From positions 1 through 25,327 of IMG/VR virus record IMGVR_UViG_3300023700_000841: a stretch of DNA of 25,327 nt. One strand, given 5' to 3'. The notes beneath the pieces were generated by a model. It worked only from the letters and a program-made list of their open reading frames with translations. It was not told where the DNA came from and ran no database searches. Source of the stretch: a virus. The translations under genes were made by a program, and so were the position numbers. Positions 8,918-14,322 of this stretch are shown piece by piece (position 1 is the first letter of the stretch; each line of letters starts with the position of its first letter).

Positions 8918-8929
8918 CCAGTAGTGTTA

Positions 8930-8948
8930 TTACTATGTGTCATAGTAA
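8930..8948. repeat. Inverted repeat, 8-bp stem and 3-nt loop
   Basis: TTACTATG, then a 3-nt spacer, then CATAGTAA forms a perfect 8-bp hairpin in the 55-nt gap between the 147-aa gene (stop at 8962) and the glycosyltransferase-like gene. No U-run follows in the direction of transcription, so it does not look like a standard intrinsic terminator. It may be a processing site, a stabilising hairpin or a protein-binding site. Confidence 0.7.
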
Positions 8949-8961
8949 CAGTATAGACAAC

Positions 8962-9405
8962 TTAGCTTCGTTTTGCAAGAGCCCGTTTAGCCATACCGTC
9001 AACTGTTTTAGAAGGATCGCCTGCAGGAGCATCTGCTGCACCCAATGGGTCACTTGGATCTTCGTCTCCGCCAATGATCGAATCGGCTGGTTGCAAGTAA
9101 ATGTACTTCTTACCAGTTTTAGGATCATCTTCGGGCTTGCCTTTGACCAACTTCTTTACAGTTTCGTTATCGTTCATGGCATTAACTAACAATGTGTAGT
9201 TGAATGCCTCGTTGCCCGGGATAGAAGCAACACGGTCGATAACGGCATTGATCGATACGCGAGGAGTCACTGCGTTACTAACCGCGGCCTCGTCACGTAA
9301 TCCATATAGGACCGTAATTAAGGCCTCGTCGCCGCGAGTATCTGCTTCGTCTTCGATGGGGTCAAGCCCCAAATCATCTTCAAATATAATATCGCGGATA
9401 CGCAT
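8962..9405 (-). CDS. Hypothetical protein with capsid-targeting-like N-terminus, 147 aa
   Basis: No known family recognised. The protein opens with MRIRDIIFE-D, a short basic and hydrophobic segment ending in I-F-E, which fits the (I/L)-x-E cleavage rule of T4-type prohead proteases and the general look of the T4 capsid targeting sequence (MKTYQEFIAE-A). After it comes an acidic linker (DDLGLDPIEDEADTRGDE), a helical core (residues about 30-90) and an Asp/Gly/Ala-rich tail. It follows the 236-aa protein by one nucleotide (TAATATG), so the two are translationally coupled and probably act together. A role as an internal head or scaffold-associated protein is an inference. No enzyme motif is visible. 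Confidence 0.72.
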   Translation of the reverse strand: MRIRDIIFEDDLGLDPIEDEADTRGDEALITVLYGLRDEAAVSNAVTPRVSINAVIDRVASIPGNEAFNYTLLVNAMNDNETVKKLVKGKPEDDPKTGKKYIYLQPADSIIGGDEDPSDPLGAADAPAGDPSKTVDGMAKRALAKRS

Positions 9406-9406
9406 A

Positions 9407-10117
9407 TTAACGACGACTTCTACCTAATTCAGGAGTTGCAGTGTCTTCAATGTCGCCGCCTACAGCAGCAGGCTCAGCATCAAATGTATCCATATCTGTG
9501 TCTAAGTCGCTAGTGCCCATTCCCATGTCTGCGCTACCGCCCATGCCGCCAGTAGGGTCACTACCCATACCGCCCATGCCCATTGGAGTACCAACGTCTT
9601 CTCCGGCTAGTGCACGAACAGCAGTATCACTGCCTTCACGTGCTGTGCTCAATGCTGAATACAATTCAGTTAACATTGGGCTAACAGAAGCCTTGAATTG
9701 TTCTGCTTGTTCGCCACCGATTTGGTCACGGATAGTGTCAATCAATGCAGGAACTTGTTCGTTTTGGATCTTGCTGATCTTTTCTAGCATGTCTTGTACA
9801 CTGTCAACAATGTCTTTGGCAGCTAATACAGCTTCACTACGACCCATTTCGCTTTCTAGCAAACCTTGTTCGCTATTGAGCCACTTGCCTAGGCCTTCTT
9901 TAACCAACATTAACTCAATGTAACGTGGATTCTTTTCAGCGGTGTGAGCGCCGAAGCTTTTTCTAATAGAGTTCATGCTCTCTGAAAGAGCTTTGTTTAA
10001 ACGTTGAGCTTTAGCATAGCTCATGTTATCGTAATCCACTGTAAACCCAAAGCGGCTTTCCATTACTTTGTTGATTTTCTGTGGTGTTACTGCTGTGTGC
10101 ATTTCTGATAGTCGCAT
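9407..10117 (-). CDS. Helical, Gly/Met-rich tailed protein, probable virion or scaffold component
   Basis: A 236-aa protein. The longest reading would use a TTG at 10132, but the ATG at 10115-10117 gives MRLSEMHTA, lies 5 nt after the upstream stop and is clearly preferable. Residues 1-150 are strongly helical (for example DIVDSVQDMLEKISKIQNEQ and LIDTIRDQIGGEQ), with coiled-coil character. Residues about 175-215 are a low-complexity Gly/Met/Asp stretch (MGMGGMGSDPTGGMGG). The tail is acidic, then basic (GRSRR). A helical body with a flexible acidic tail is typical of scaffold or prohead core proteins, but no family signature proves it. A late promoter box lies at 10142-10148, inside the end of the upstream gene. 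Coupled to the 147-aa gene that follows. Confidence 0.75.
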   Translation of the reverse strand: MRLSEMHTAVTPQKINKVMESRFGFTVDYDNMSYAKAQRLNKALSESMNSIRKSFGAHTAEKNPRYIELMLVKEGLGKWLNSEQGLLESEMGRSEAVLAAKDIVDSVQDMLEKISKIQNEQVPALIDTIRDQIGGEQAEQFKASVSPMLTELYSALSTAREGSDTAVRALAGEDVGTPMGMGGMGSDPTGGMGGSADMGMGTSDLDTDMDTFDAEPAAVGGDIEDTATPELGRSRR

Positions 10118-10122
10118 AGTTG

Positions 10123-10659
10123 TTATTCCCAAACTTTATTATATTTAGCCTGCTTGTGCAAATTTGATATTTTGTTTCGAGCATTTTCCAGTCTCGATTG
10201 TGCAATTTCTAACCGAGATTGCCTAATATCAGCAAGATCATAGTCGTTTATCTTAATTGCACCTGTTACTGCACGGCGTAGGCTCAGTACATCTGTATAG
10301 TTTTTATTTATTTCTGTGTCCCACATCAATATTTGGTCCGCTGAACGATAAAAACTTTTAGAAGTATAGATTGTAAACAGTACTGCACTTACTTTGTTCT
10401 CGAATCTATGGATGAGTTCGTTGTGTGCATTATATACTTCACAAGTCTTGTTCTGCAACACTTGTAAACGGAAACGCCCAATCTTGTAGCCATTTTTAGT
10501 GGCTACAATAATAGGTGTGTCTTTTTCTGTTCGTATTCTAACAATCTCTTTGTTAGTCCAGTCTTTGATGTAACTGGCAGCATAGTCGATTGTTTCTAGG
10601 ATTTCCCTAGGAGTTTCTTCAACGTATTTTTTTCTGATAGATGATTTGGCCATTTTCAT
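10123..10659 (-). CDS. Hypothetical phage protein with C-terminal coiled coil, 178 aa
   Basis: Unrecognised. The N-terminal third is basic and helical (ETPREILETIDYAASYIKDW), the middle is beta-rich (residues about 48-90), and the C-terminal 55 residues form a helical coiled coil with an internal near-repeat (RQSRLEIAQSRLENARNKI). Two ATGs, two codons apart, are possible (10657-10659 and 10651-10653). Either way the start lies within the end of the 69-aa gene, an overlap of about 35-41 nt in a different frame, unusual for this window. No strong SD is visible at the usual distance. The last codons contain the late promoter box that serves the next gene. Confidence 0.72.
   Translation of the reverse strand: MKMAKSSIRKKYVEETPREILETIDYAASYIKDWTNKEIVRIRTEKDTPIIVATKNGYKIGRFRLQVLQNKTCEVYNAHNELIHRFENKVSAVLFTIYTSKSFYRSADQILMWDTEINKNYTDVLSLRRAVTGAIKINDYDLADIRQSRLEIAQSRLENARNKISNLHKQAKYNKVWE
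10142..10148 (-). promoter_or_regulatory. T4-type late promoter box CTAAATA
   Basis: Minus-strand sequence CTAAATATAATAAAG, 24 nt upstream of the ATG at 10117. It lies inside the last codons of the 178-aa gene. Match to the T4 late consensus TATAAATA is seven of eight if read as CTAAATAT shifted by one; the recurrence of this box elsewhere supports it. Confidence 0.55.
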
Positions 10660-10828
10660 TGAGACGTAGCAATACGTCCTGCACTGTTAATTGATTTGCA
10701 ATGACTTGCTCTCTTTCACTGAGAGACTTTTTGTAGATCTTAGGTTCTTGAGTAAACCTACCCAATAGATCCGCTTGTTCGTTTGTTAACGGTAGGGTAA
10801 TGTTATTGATTAGTTCAACTACTTTCAT
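10619..10828 (-). CDS. Small hypothetical protein, 69 aa
   Basis: Unrecognised small protein, predicted helical (LTNEQADLLGRFTQEPKIYK, then LSEREQVIANQLTVQDVLLRL). No membrane segment. It starts with a 4-nt ATGA overlap with the upstream membrane-anchored protein and its end overlaps the following 178-aa gene. The tight coupling to a holin-like gene on one side makes a lysis or virion accessory role possible, but nothing in the sequence shows it. Its short length and compact fit between two real genes argue that it is translated. Confidence 0.65.
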   Translation of the reverse strand: MKVVELINNITLPLTNEQADLLGRFTQEPKIYKKSLSEREQVIANQLTVQDVLLRLNENGQIIYQKKIR

Positions 10829-11079
10829 TTTAGATGTACTATTAATGTAATTATTGCACCAACCAATGCACCAAATATAGTGGTTCCAATGGCAATGATT
10901 GTTTTGTTAGACTCGTTGGGCGCCGAAGCAATTGCTTGTTTTACCTCGCTAATTAGCGTTTCAATTTTTCCCATACGAGTATCTAAACTCTCCAGACGTT
11001 CGTCTAGATTTTTATAACGCTCTGCACATAACTCTACGTGTGCTTCAAGGCTTTTCTTTTCAATATCTGTGGATGCCAT
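10825..11079 (-). CDS. XhlA/holin-like membrane protein with coiled coil
   Basis: An 84-aa protein in two parts. Residues about 5-50 form an amphipathic coiled coil (ERYKNLDERLESLDTRMGKIE). Residues about 60-81 are one hydrophobic membrane segment (IIAIGTTIFGALVGAIITLI), leaving a very short tail (VHLK). This is the layout of the XhlA (haemolysin) family, often found near phage lysis genes, and of some small phage membrane anchors. A holin or lysis-accessory function is plausible, but no endolysin lies in the window. A late promoter box (11127-11133) and a leader hairpin (11106-11118) precede it, which fits late expression. Its stop overlaps the 69-aa gene start by 4 nt. Confidence 0.72.
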   Translation of the reverse strand: MASTDIEKKSLEAHVELCAERYKNLDERLESLDTRMGKIETLISEVKQAIASAPNESNKTIIAIGTTIFGALVGAIITLIVHLK

Positions 11080-11105
11080 TTTGGTCCGGTCTCTCTTATT
11101 TTTAT

Positions 11106-11118
11106 GTCACTCAGTGAC
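11106..11118 (-). other. Leader hairpin, 5-bp stem
   Basis: GTCAC-TGA-GTGAC on the minus strand, directly downstream of the late promoter box, so it would sit at or near the 5' end of the mRNA for the 84-aa protein. There is no U-run after it, so it is not a terminator. Likely an mRNA-stabilising 5' hairpin. Confidence 0.5.
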
Positions 11119-11126
11119 TCATTTTT

Positions 11127-11133
11127 TATTTAT
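11127..11133 (-). promoter_or_regulatory. T4-type late promoter box ATAAATA
   Basis: Minus-strand sequence GAATAAATAAAAAATG. The box overlaps the TAA stop of the 144-aa gene (11130-11132) and lies 48 nt upstream of the ATG of the holin-like gene. Transcription would begin just before the hairpin at 11106-11118. Confidence 0.55.
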
Positions 11134-11564
11134 TCAGCCCGGATCTGTTTAAAGTATATGTTTTTAATTGCACCATGAGGATAGAAGATAGGCAACATAA
11201 AACGTGCTGTCTCTGCTAGTCCAACTATAATAGGCACTTGCTCAAAATCTTTAATCAGACCACCTAGCTTTTTACCAGGAAGATCGTAAACCTCTGACTG
11301 GTCCACTGTCCAAGTCCATGTCCACACCGCTTGTTCGTTGGTATATAAATCACCAAACTCAAGAAGACTTAAATCAAACGTCACCTTAACAGGCGAAGTA
11401 ATATTTTGTGGTTGGGATCTTAGTCCCATGCACTGTAAAACAGTTTCCCAATTTCGTTGTTGGTTACGCTCAATGCTGTCCGGATCGTTACTGCGAGTAA
11501 CACCAGTGGCAGTGATGTCCACTAATGTAATTCCTTGAAATAATTGTAATCCGGTATTGCTCAT
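11130..11564 (-). CDS. Hypothetical phage protein, 144 aa
   Basis: Unrecognised. The longest reading starts at GTG 11580-11582, but this codon lies at the very end of a terminator U-run; the ATG at 11562-11564 (MSNTGLQLF) is the better start. The protein is beta-rich with a WTWTWTVD strand (residues about 81-88) and conserved-looking N-terminal text (LVDITATGVTRS). No signal peptide or membrane segment. It follows an intrinsic terminator, so it needs its own promoter or read-through; a CTAAATA box lies only 4 nt upstream of the ATG. A minor virion protein is a reasonable guess, given the late signals around it, but there is no direct evidence. Confidence 0.72.
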   Translation of the reverse strand: MSNTGLQLFQGITLVDITATGVTRSNDPDSIERNQQRNWETVLQCMGLRSQPQNITSPVKVTFDLSLLEFGDLYTNEQAVWTWTWTVDQSEVYDLPGKKLGGLIKDFEQVPIIVGLAETARFMLPIFYPHGAIKNIYFKQIRAE

Positions 11565-11568
11565 ACAG

Positions 11569-11575
11569 TATTTAG
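11569..11575 (-). promoter_or_regulatory. Possible late promoter box CTAAATA, very close to ATG
   Basis: Minus-strand CTAAATACTGTATG. In T4, late transcripts begin about 6-8 nt after the box, which would put the start at or next to the ATG (11564) and give an almost leaderless mRNA. It could be a chance match. Confidence 0.35.
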
Positions 11576-11582
11576 CGGCCAC

Positions 11583-11612
11583 AAAAAAAGCGCCTAATAA
11601 GACGCTCTTTTT
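11583..11612 (-). terminator. Intrinsic terminator after the 136-aa gene
   Basis: On the minus strand AGCGTC-TTATTA-GGCGCT forms a 6-bp stem (one G-T pair) with a 6-nt loop, flanked by an A-run before and seven T's after. It lies 21 nt past the stop of the 136-aa gene and is the only clear intrinsic terminator in the window. Confidence 0.85.
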
Positions 11613-11633
11613 GATATTAGTGTTAACTAATGA

Positions 11634-12044
11634 TTAGGCTAGTTTGAAGCCACTGTTTGTAACAGTAACGCCGCCGCCCATCCATACGTTTGCGCCAACA
11701 CCGATGTTGCCAGCGATAGCACGTAAACGTGTTTGGATACCTGTTGCGTCAGTTCCAGTTGCTTCAACTAAAACGCTCAATTGACCGCCAGTTGCTTCAA
11801 CTTGGTACATAACAACAGTACTGTCGATAGCGATTTGACGCAAGATGGTTTCAACTGCACCACCTGTAGCCATTTCACCAGCGCCAAAGTTTTGGCTGTT
11901 GCCTAATAAAATTTTCAATGCTGTAGGAACTTTTGTAAGACCTGTAGCAATAACGATGCCAGTGCTAGAAGCTGGACTTGTTAGACCTGCGTCTACGTTT
12001 AGAACTGGTAATGCATCACCTGCATAACGTGTTTGGATAGCCAT
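11634..12044 (-). CDS. Highly expressed structural protein candidate, 136 aa
   Basis: A 136-aa protein rich in Gly, Ala, Thr and Val, with alternating beta segments and no charged clusters (for example TGIVIATGLTKVPTALKILLG and MGGGVTVTNSGFKLA). I do not recognise a named family. Four signals say it is made in large amounts as a single-gene unit: a late promoter box (12086-12092), a stable leader hairpin (12062-12083), a near-perfect SD AAGGAG (12053-12058) 8 nt before the ATG, and a strong intrinsic terminator right after it. Together with its small size and beta-rich composition this suggests an abundant virion component, such as a head decoration protein. The role is inferred from expression signals, not homology. 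Confidence 0.8.
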   Translation of the reverse strand: MAIQTRYAGDALPVLNVDAGLTSPASSTGIVIATGLTKVPTALKILLGNSQNFGAGEMATGGAVETILRQIAIDSTVVMYQVEATGGQLSVLVEATGTDATGIQTRLRAIAGNIGVGANVWMGGGVTVTNSGFKLA

Positions 12045-12061
12045 TTTTAATTCTCCTTAAA

Positions 12062-12083
12062 TGTGTGCGCTTTCACGCATACA
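12062..12083 (-). other. Leader hairpin of the 136-aa gene
   Basis: TGTATGCG-TGAAAG-CGCACACA on the minus strand: an 8-bp stem with one A-C mismatch and a 6-nt loop. It starts at or just after the expected late transcription start and ends 3 nt before the AAGGAG SD region. Likely protects the 5' end or tunes translation. Confidence 0.6.
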
Positions 12084-12085
12084 TT

Positions 12086-12092
12086 TATTTAT
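12086..12092 (-). promoter_or_regulatory. T4-type late promoter box ATAAATA
   Basis: Minus-strand CATAAATAA, 42 nt upstream of the ATG of the 136-aa gene and downstream of the preceding gene's stop (12115). Clean intergenic position, followed by hairpin and strong SD. Confidence 0.65.
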
Positions 12093-12114
12093 GAAGATTG
12101 TAAAAAAGCGGCCG

Positions 12115-13221
12115 TTAAGATGGATTTTTGTTGAAATGTGTGCCGCCGAAACCGGTTGCATCACGTATAACTAGCTTGGATAATCCAGTAGAAGTTGGGA
12201 ATACAAACCCTTCTCCGCCGGCTTTACCGTCAATTGTTTGCCCAAAGCCCTGCACTTGTGCATTTAATTGTTGTACTAGGTTTACTTTTAGTGCATAAAT
12301 TGCGTTCCAAATAGCAATCAATGCTTCGTATCCTGCCATATGCTGTGGGATATAGCCAGTTTCGCCGTCACCAATTAGCTTCTTGTGTTGTGCAGGATAA
12401 TGTGTTAGATACTGAGCAACGCTGTCAATGGGCTCGCCATTGATTTGCTGTCCTGTGATCTTTTTGTTAAAGAATGTTTTTAACGTGCCCATAGCAGATT
12501 TAGTACCAACTCCGGTTCTAAACTCGTCTGCTAGACTACCGTACGAACTGATAGCAGCATAGGCCGCATTCAACAAGTTAGTGGGTTCGTTTAATACAAA
12601 AGAGTTTCCGGCAGTGGGACTAATAATAGCCACGTTGCTGTTATTGGTTAAACCTGTAACCCCGTCCCACGGGCGATCATTGTATTTGTGCACAACCATG
12701 ATGCCACTCTTGCCACGTACCAATTTGCCCATTGGGCTATTCTCTGGGATAGAGTAAGTTACTGTGGTTGGTTTAAAAACAAAATTTCCGTTGACCAATG
12801 GTAACTTTCCAGTGTGCATTAGGTCGCCCATGAATACACCCGGTGTTTCGCCCACCGATTCTTTAAGACCCTGCCAAATCATAGTTAGTTTAGCGGGCAA
12901 GTCAGTTCGTATTTTGCCGTTCTTTTTATTGTGATCGTACTCTACCCATTGTTCTGGGCTAGTTGCATATATGCCTTTTGGGTACATATACTTGTCAGAC
13001 ACAAAGAATCGTCCATCTGCTGTGTGTCCAAAGTACAAAGCAATGCCGCCGTCCCACTTGATAGTAATACCACGAGGATCTCTGATTATCGCTGCGATAT
13101 CATCTACTGTGCGCTGTGACTCAGCTGACCCCACAAAGATACTGTCTTCAGGATGCGGAATTCTAGGGTTACTTGCGTCAATTGTGGACTCAAACAGATA
13201 ATCAATAAAATCTAACTTCAT
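12115..13221 (-). CDS. Nucleotidyltransferase/ligase-like protein with capsid-targeting-like N-terminus
   Basis: A 368-aa protein with motifs of the covalent nucleotidyltransferase superfamily (DNA/RNA ligases, capping enzymes). Motif I: ITIKWDGG with Lys55-x-Asp57-Gly58. Motif III-like: VFMGDLMHTG (129-138). Motif IIIa-like: GIMVVHKY (173-180). Motif IV: GGEGFVF with Glu337. Motif V-like: SKLVIRD with Lys349. The order and spacing fit an adenylyl- or guanylyl-transferring enzyme, with a long helical insert between IIIa and IV (about 205-325). There is no OB-fold domain after motif V; the protein ends about 20 residues later. The N-terminus MKLDFIDYLFE-S resembles a T4 capsid targeting sequence with an L-x-E cleavage site. 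The substrate (RNA, DNA or protein) is unknown. No SD is evident. Confidence 0.68.
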   Translation of the reverse strand: MKLDFIDYLFESTIDASNPRIPHPEDSIFVGSAESQRTVDDIAAIIRDPRGITIKWDGGIALYFGHTADGRFFVSDKYMYPKGIYATSPEQWVEYDHNKKNGKIRTDLPAKLTMIWQGLKESVGETPGVFMGDLMHTGKLPLVNGNFVFKPTTVTYSIPENSPMGKLVRGKSGIMVVHKYNDRPWDGVTGLTNNSNVAIISPTAGNSFVLNEPTNLLNAAYAAISSYGSLADEFRTGVGTKSAMGTLKTFFNKKITGQQINGEPIDSVAQYLTHYPAQHKKLIGDGETGYIPQHMAGYEALIAIWNAIYALKVNLVQQLNAQVQGFGQTIDGKAGGEGFVFPTSTGLSKLVIRDATGFGGTHFNKNPS

Positions 13222-13236
13222 ACTATATTATAACAT

Positions 13237-14037
13237 TCAGTGTCTTTTAGGACTTGATGTCTCGCGTAGATTTTTAACAAAATTAGATAGCTTTTCGTAT
13301 TCTGGATGACCGGGTTGATATAATGTACCGGATTCGTCGCGCCATGCATTAATGTTGGCAGGCATAGACCATTTCTTGCCCAGCTTGTCAGTTACAGTGA
13401 TGCTGCCATCATTGTTTCTAATCATACGTGCTTTGGCCTGTGTGGGTGTAGCAGCAGGTGCAGTAGCAGCAGGACGGTTACTTCTCCATACTGCTGGACC
13501 TGTTGATCTTGGAGCCCATGGCTTTTTGGCTGCTGTTTTTGGACCACCTGTGGGCTTACCAGTTGCACCTACTGGTAAACTTGTACCTGCAGGTTCTGTA
13601 GAAGTTGCAAGTGGGCTAACTTTATCTAGAATCGATGTAAAACGTTCAGGTGCTTCTTTACCAGTTCTAAAATCAATCCATTTGCCATATTGATCACGTT
13701 GGAATGTGTTGTTCTTGTATTGCACAGTAGGAGGATCGTTATCTACTAATTCAAACTGTTGCTGGAATTTAGTGGCTTGAGGAGCAGGAACTTCAGTTTT
13801 GTTAACCATTGCATCAGCGGCTGCACCGGCATTGCCCTTGATATTATTTACAACATTCTTGGCGTACTGTTTAGCCGCTGCTTTATCTTTGCGATTGATA
13901 TTCCATTCGCCAGTGTCGCCGTAGTTTTCTGCACCAACAACATTGCTGATTACATTGCCTAGTACACCCTTAGCTCTGCCGGTCTTGGGGTCATAGCCCA
14001 TGCCCCAAGCTTCATTGATAACATCTTTAATCTTCAC
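13237..14037 (-). CDS. Hypothetical protein with capsid-targeting-like N-terminus, 266 aa
   Basis: Unrecognised. It opens with MKIKDVINE-A, closely matching the T4 internal-protein leader pattern (basic start, hydrophobic middle, I-x-E before Ala). The body is basic, with an Ala/Thr/Pro-rich flexible linker (residues about 145-205) and two short beta-like segments with aromatic residues (FQRDQYGKWIDFRTGKE; ITVTDKLGKKWSMPANIN). A basic, low-complexity protein would suit packaging with DNA inside the head. The start is GTG (14035-14037), supported by AGGAG at 14046-14050, 8 nt upstream. It overlaps the preceding gene by 11 nt. The function is inferred only from the N-terminus and composition. 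Confidence 0.72.
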   Translation of the reverse strand: MKIKDVINEAWGMGYDPKTGRAKGVLGNVISNVVGAENYGDTGEWNINRKDKAAAKQYAKNVVNNIKGNAGAAADAMVNKTEVPAPQATKFQQQFELVDNDPPTVQYKNNTFQRDQYGKWIDFRTGKEAPERFTSILDKVSPLATSTEPAGTSLPVGATGKPTGGPKTAAKKPWAPRSTGPAVWRSNRPAATAPAATPTQAKARMIRNNDGSITVTDKLGKKWSMPANINAWRDESGTLYQPGHPEYEKLSNFVKNLRETSSPKRH

Positions 14038-14275
14038 CCTTAAATCTCCTAACGCCGCGGCGGAATTTATCAGGTTCTTGTGCTCGAATACTGTTAAGTA
14101 ATCTGCGTTCTAACTCACCTGCTTGCTCACTATCGTAATTTTCACGTATAAAATTTATTAGATTGATGGCGCCCTGTATCACATGGATAGCACGACTCTC
14201 AACCAGACTTGCTCTGTCTTTATGACTTAACAAGGTATCCAGCTCATCTAATATACTACGAGTACGTTTCTGCAA
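14027..14275 (-). CDS. Small helical hypothetical protein, TTG start, 82 aa
   Basis: An 82-aa, highly charged and almost entirely helical protein (LINFIRENYDSEQAGELERR) with a basic C-terminal cluster (KFRRGVRRFKGED). The start is TTG at 14273-14275: GGAG at 14282-14285 lies 6 nt upstream, and a late promoter box is at 14295-14301, so the rare start codon is credible. No ATG in frame near the start would keep the length. It overlaps the next gene by 11 nt. No family is recognised; a small nucleic-acid or protein-binding role would fit the charge pattern. Confidence 0.65.
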   Translation of the reverse strand: MQKRTRSILDELDTLLSHKDRASLVESRAIHVIQGAINLINFIRENYDSEQAGELERRLLNSIRAQEPDKFRRGVRRFKGED

Positions 14276-14294
14276 GATTTACTCCAATTGTTTA

Positions 14295-14301
14295 TATTTA
14301 G
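14295..14301 (-). promoter_or_regulatory. T4-type late promoter box CTAAATA
   Basis: Minus-strand GCTAAATATAAACAATTGGAG, in the 47-nt gap between the radical SAM gene and the TTG-started 82-aa gene. The box is followed by the SD GGAG, so it probably drives the 82-aa, 266-aa and 368-aa genes. Confidence 0.65.
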
Positions 14302-14322
14302 CGAAAATAGTAAGAAAGGGTT

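Noticed and set aside
8854-8943. A 29-codon ATG reading frame across the two palindromes, in a different frame from the glycosyltransferase-like gene
   Set aside because: It is very short, has no SD, overlaps the N-terminal coding part of the next gene, and its predicted peptide shows no recognisable composition or motif. Kept only as a reminder that the start of the next gene is uncertain.
12100-12114. CGGCCG followed by six T's just after the 368-aa gene stop, looking like a terminator
   Set aside because: CGGCCG is only a 6-bp self-complementary block with no room for a loop and no flanking arms, so it cannot form a stable terminator hairpin.
13222-13236. TATAAT just upstream of the 368-aa gene
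   Set aside because: There is no -35 box at a usable distance and the element is only about 6 nt from the ATG, so transcription would begin within the gene.
14046-14060. Later in-frame ATG of the 266-aa protein as its true start
   Set aside because: The GTG at 14037 has AGGAG 8 nt upstream and gives the MKIKDVINEA leader that matches other proteins here; the next in-frame ATG (residue 13) has neither.
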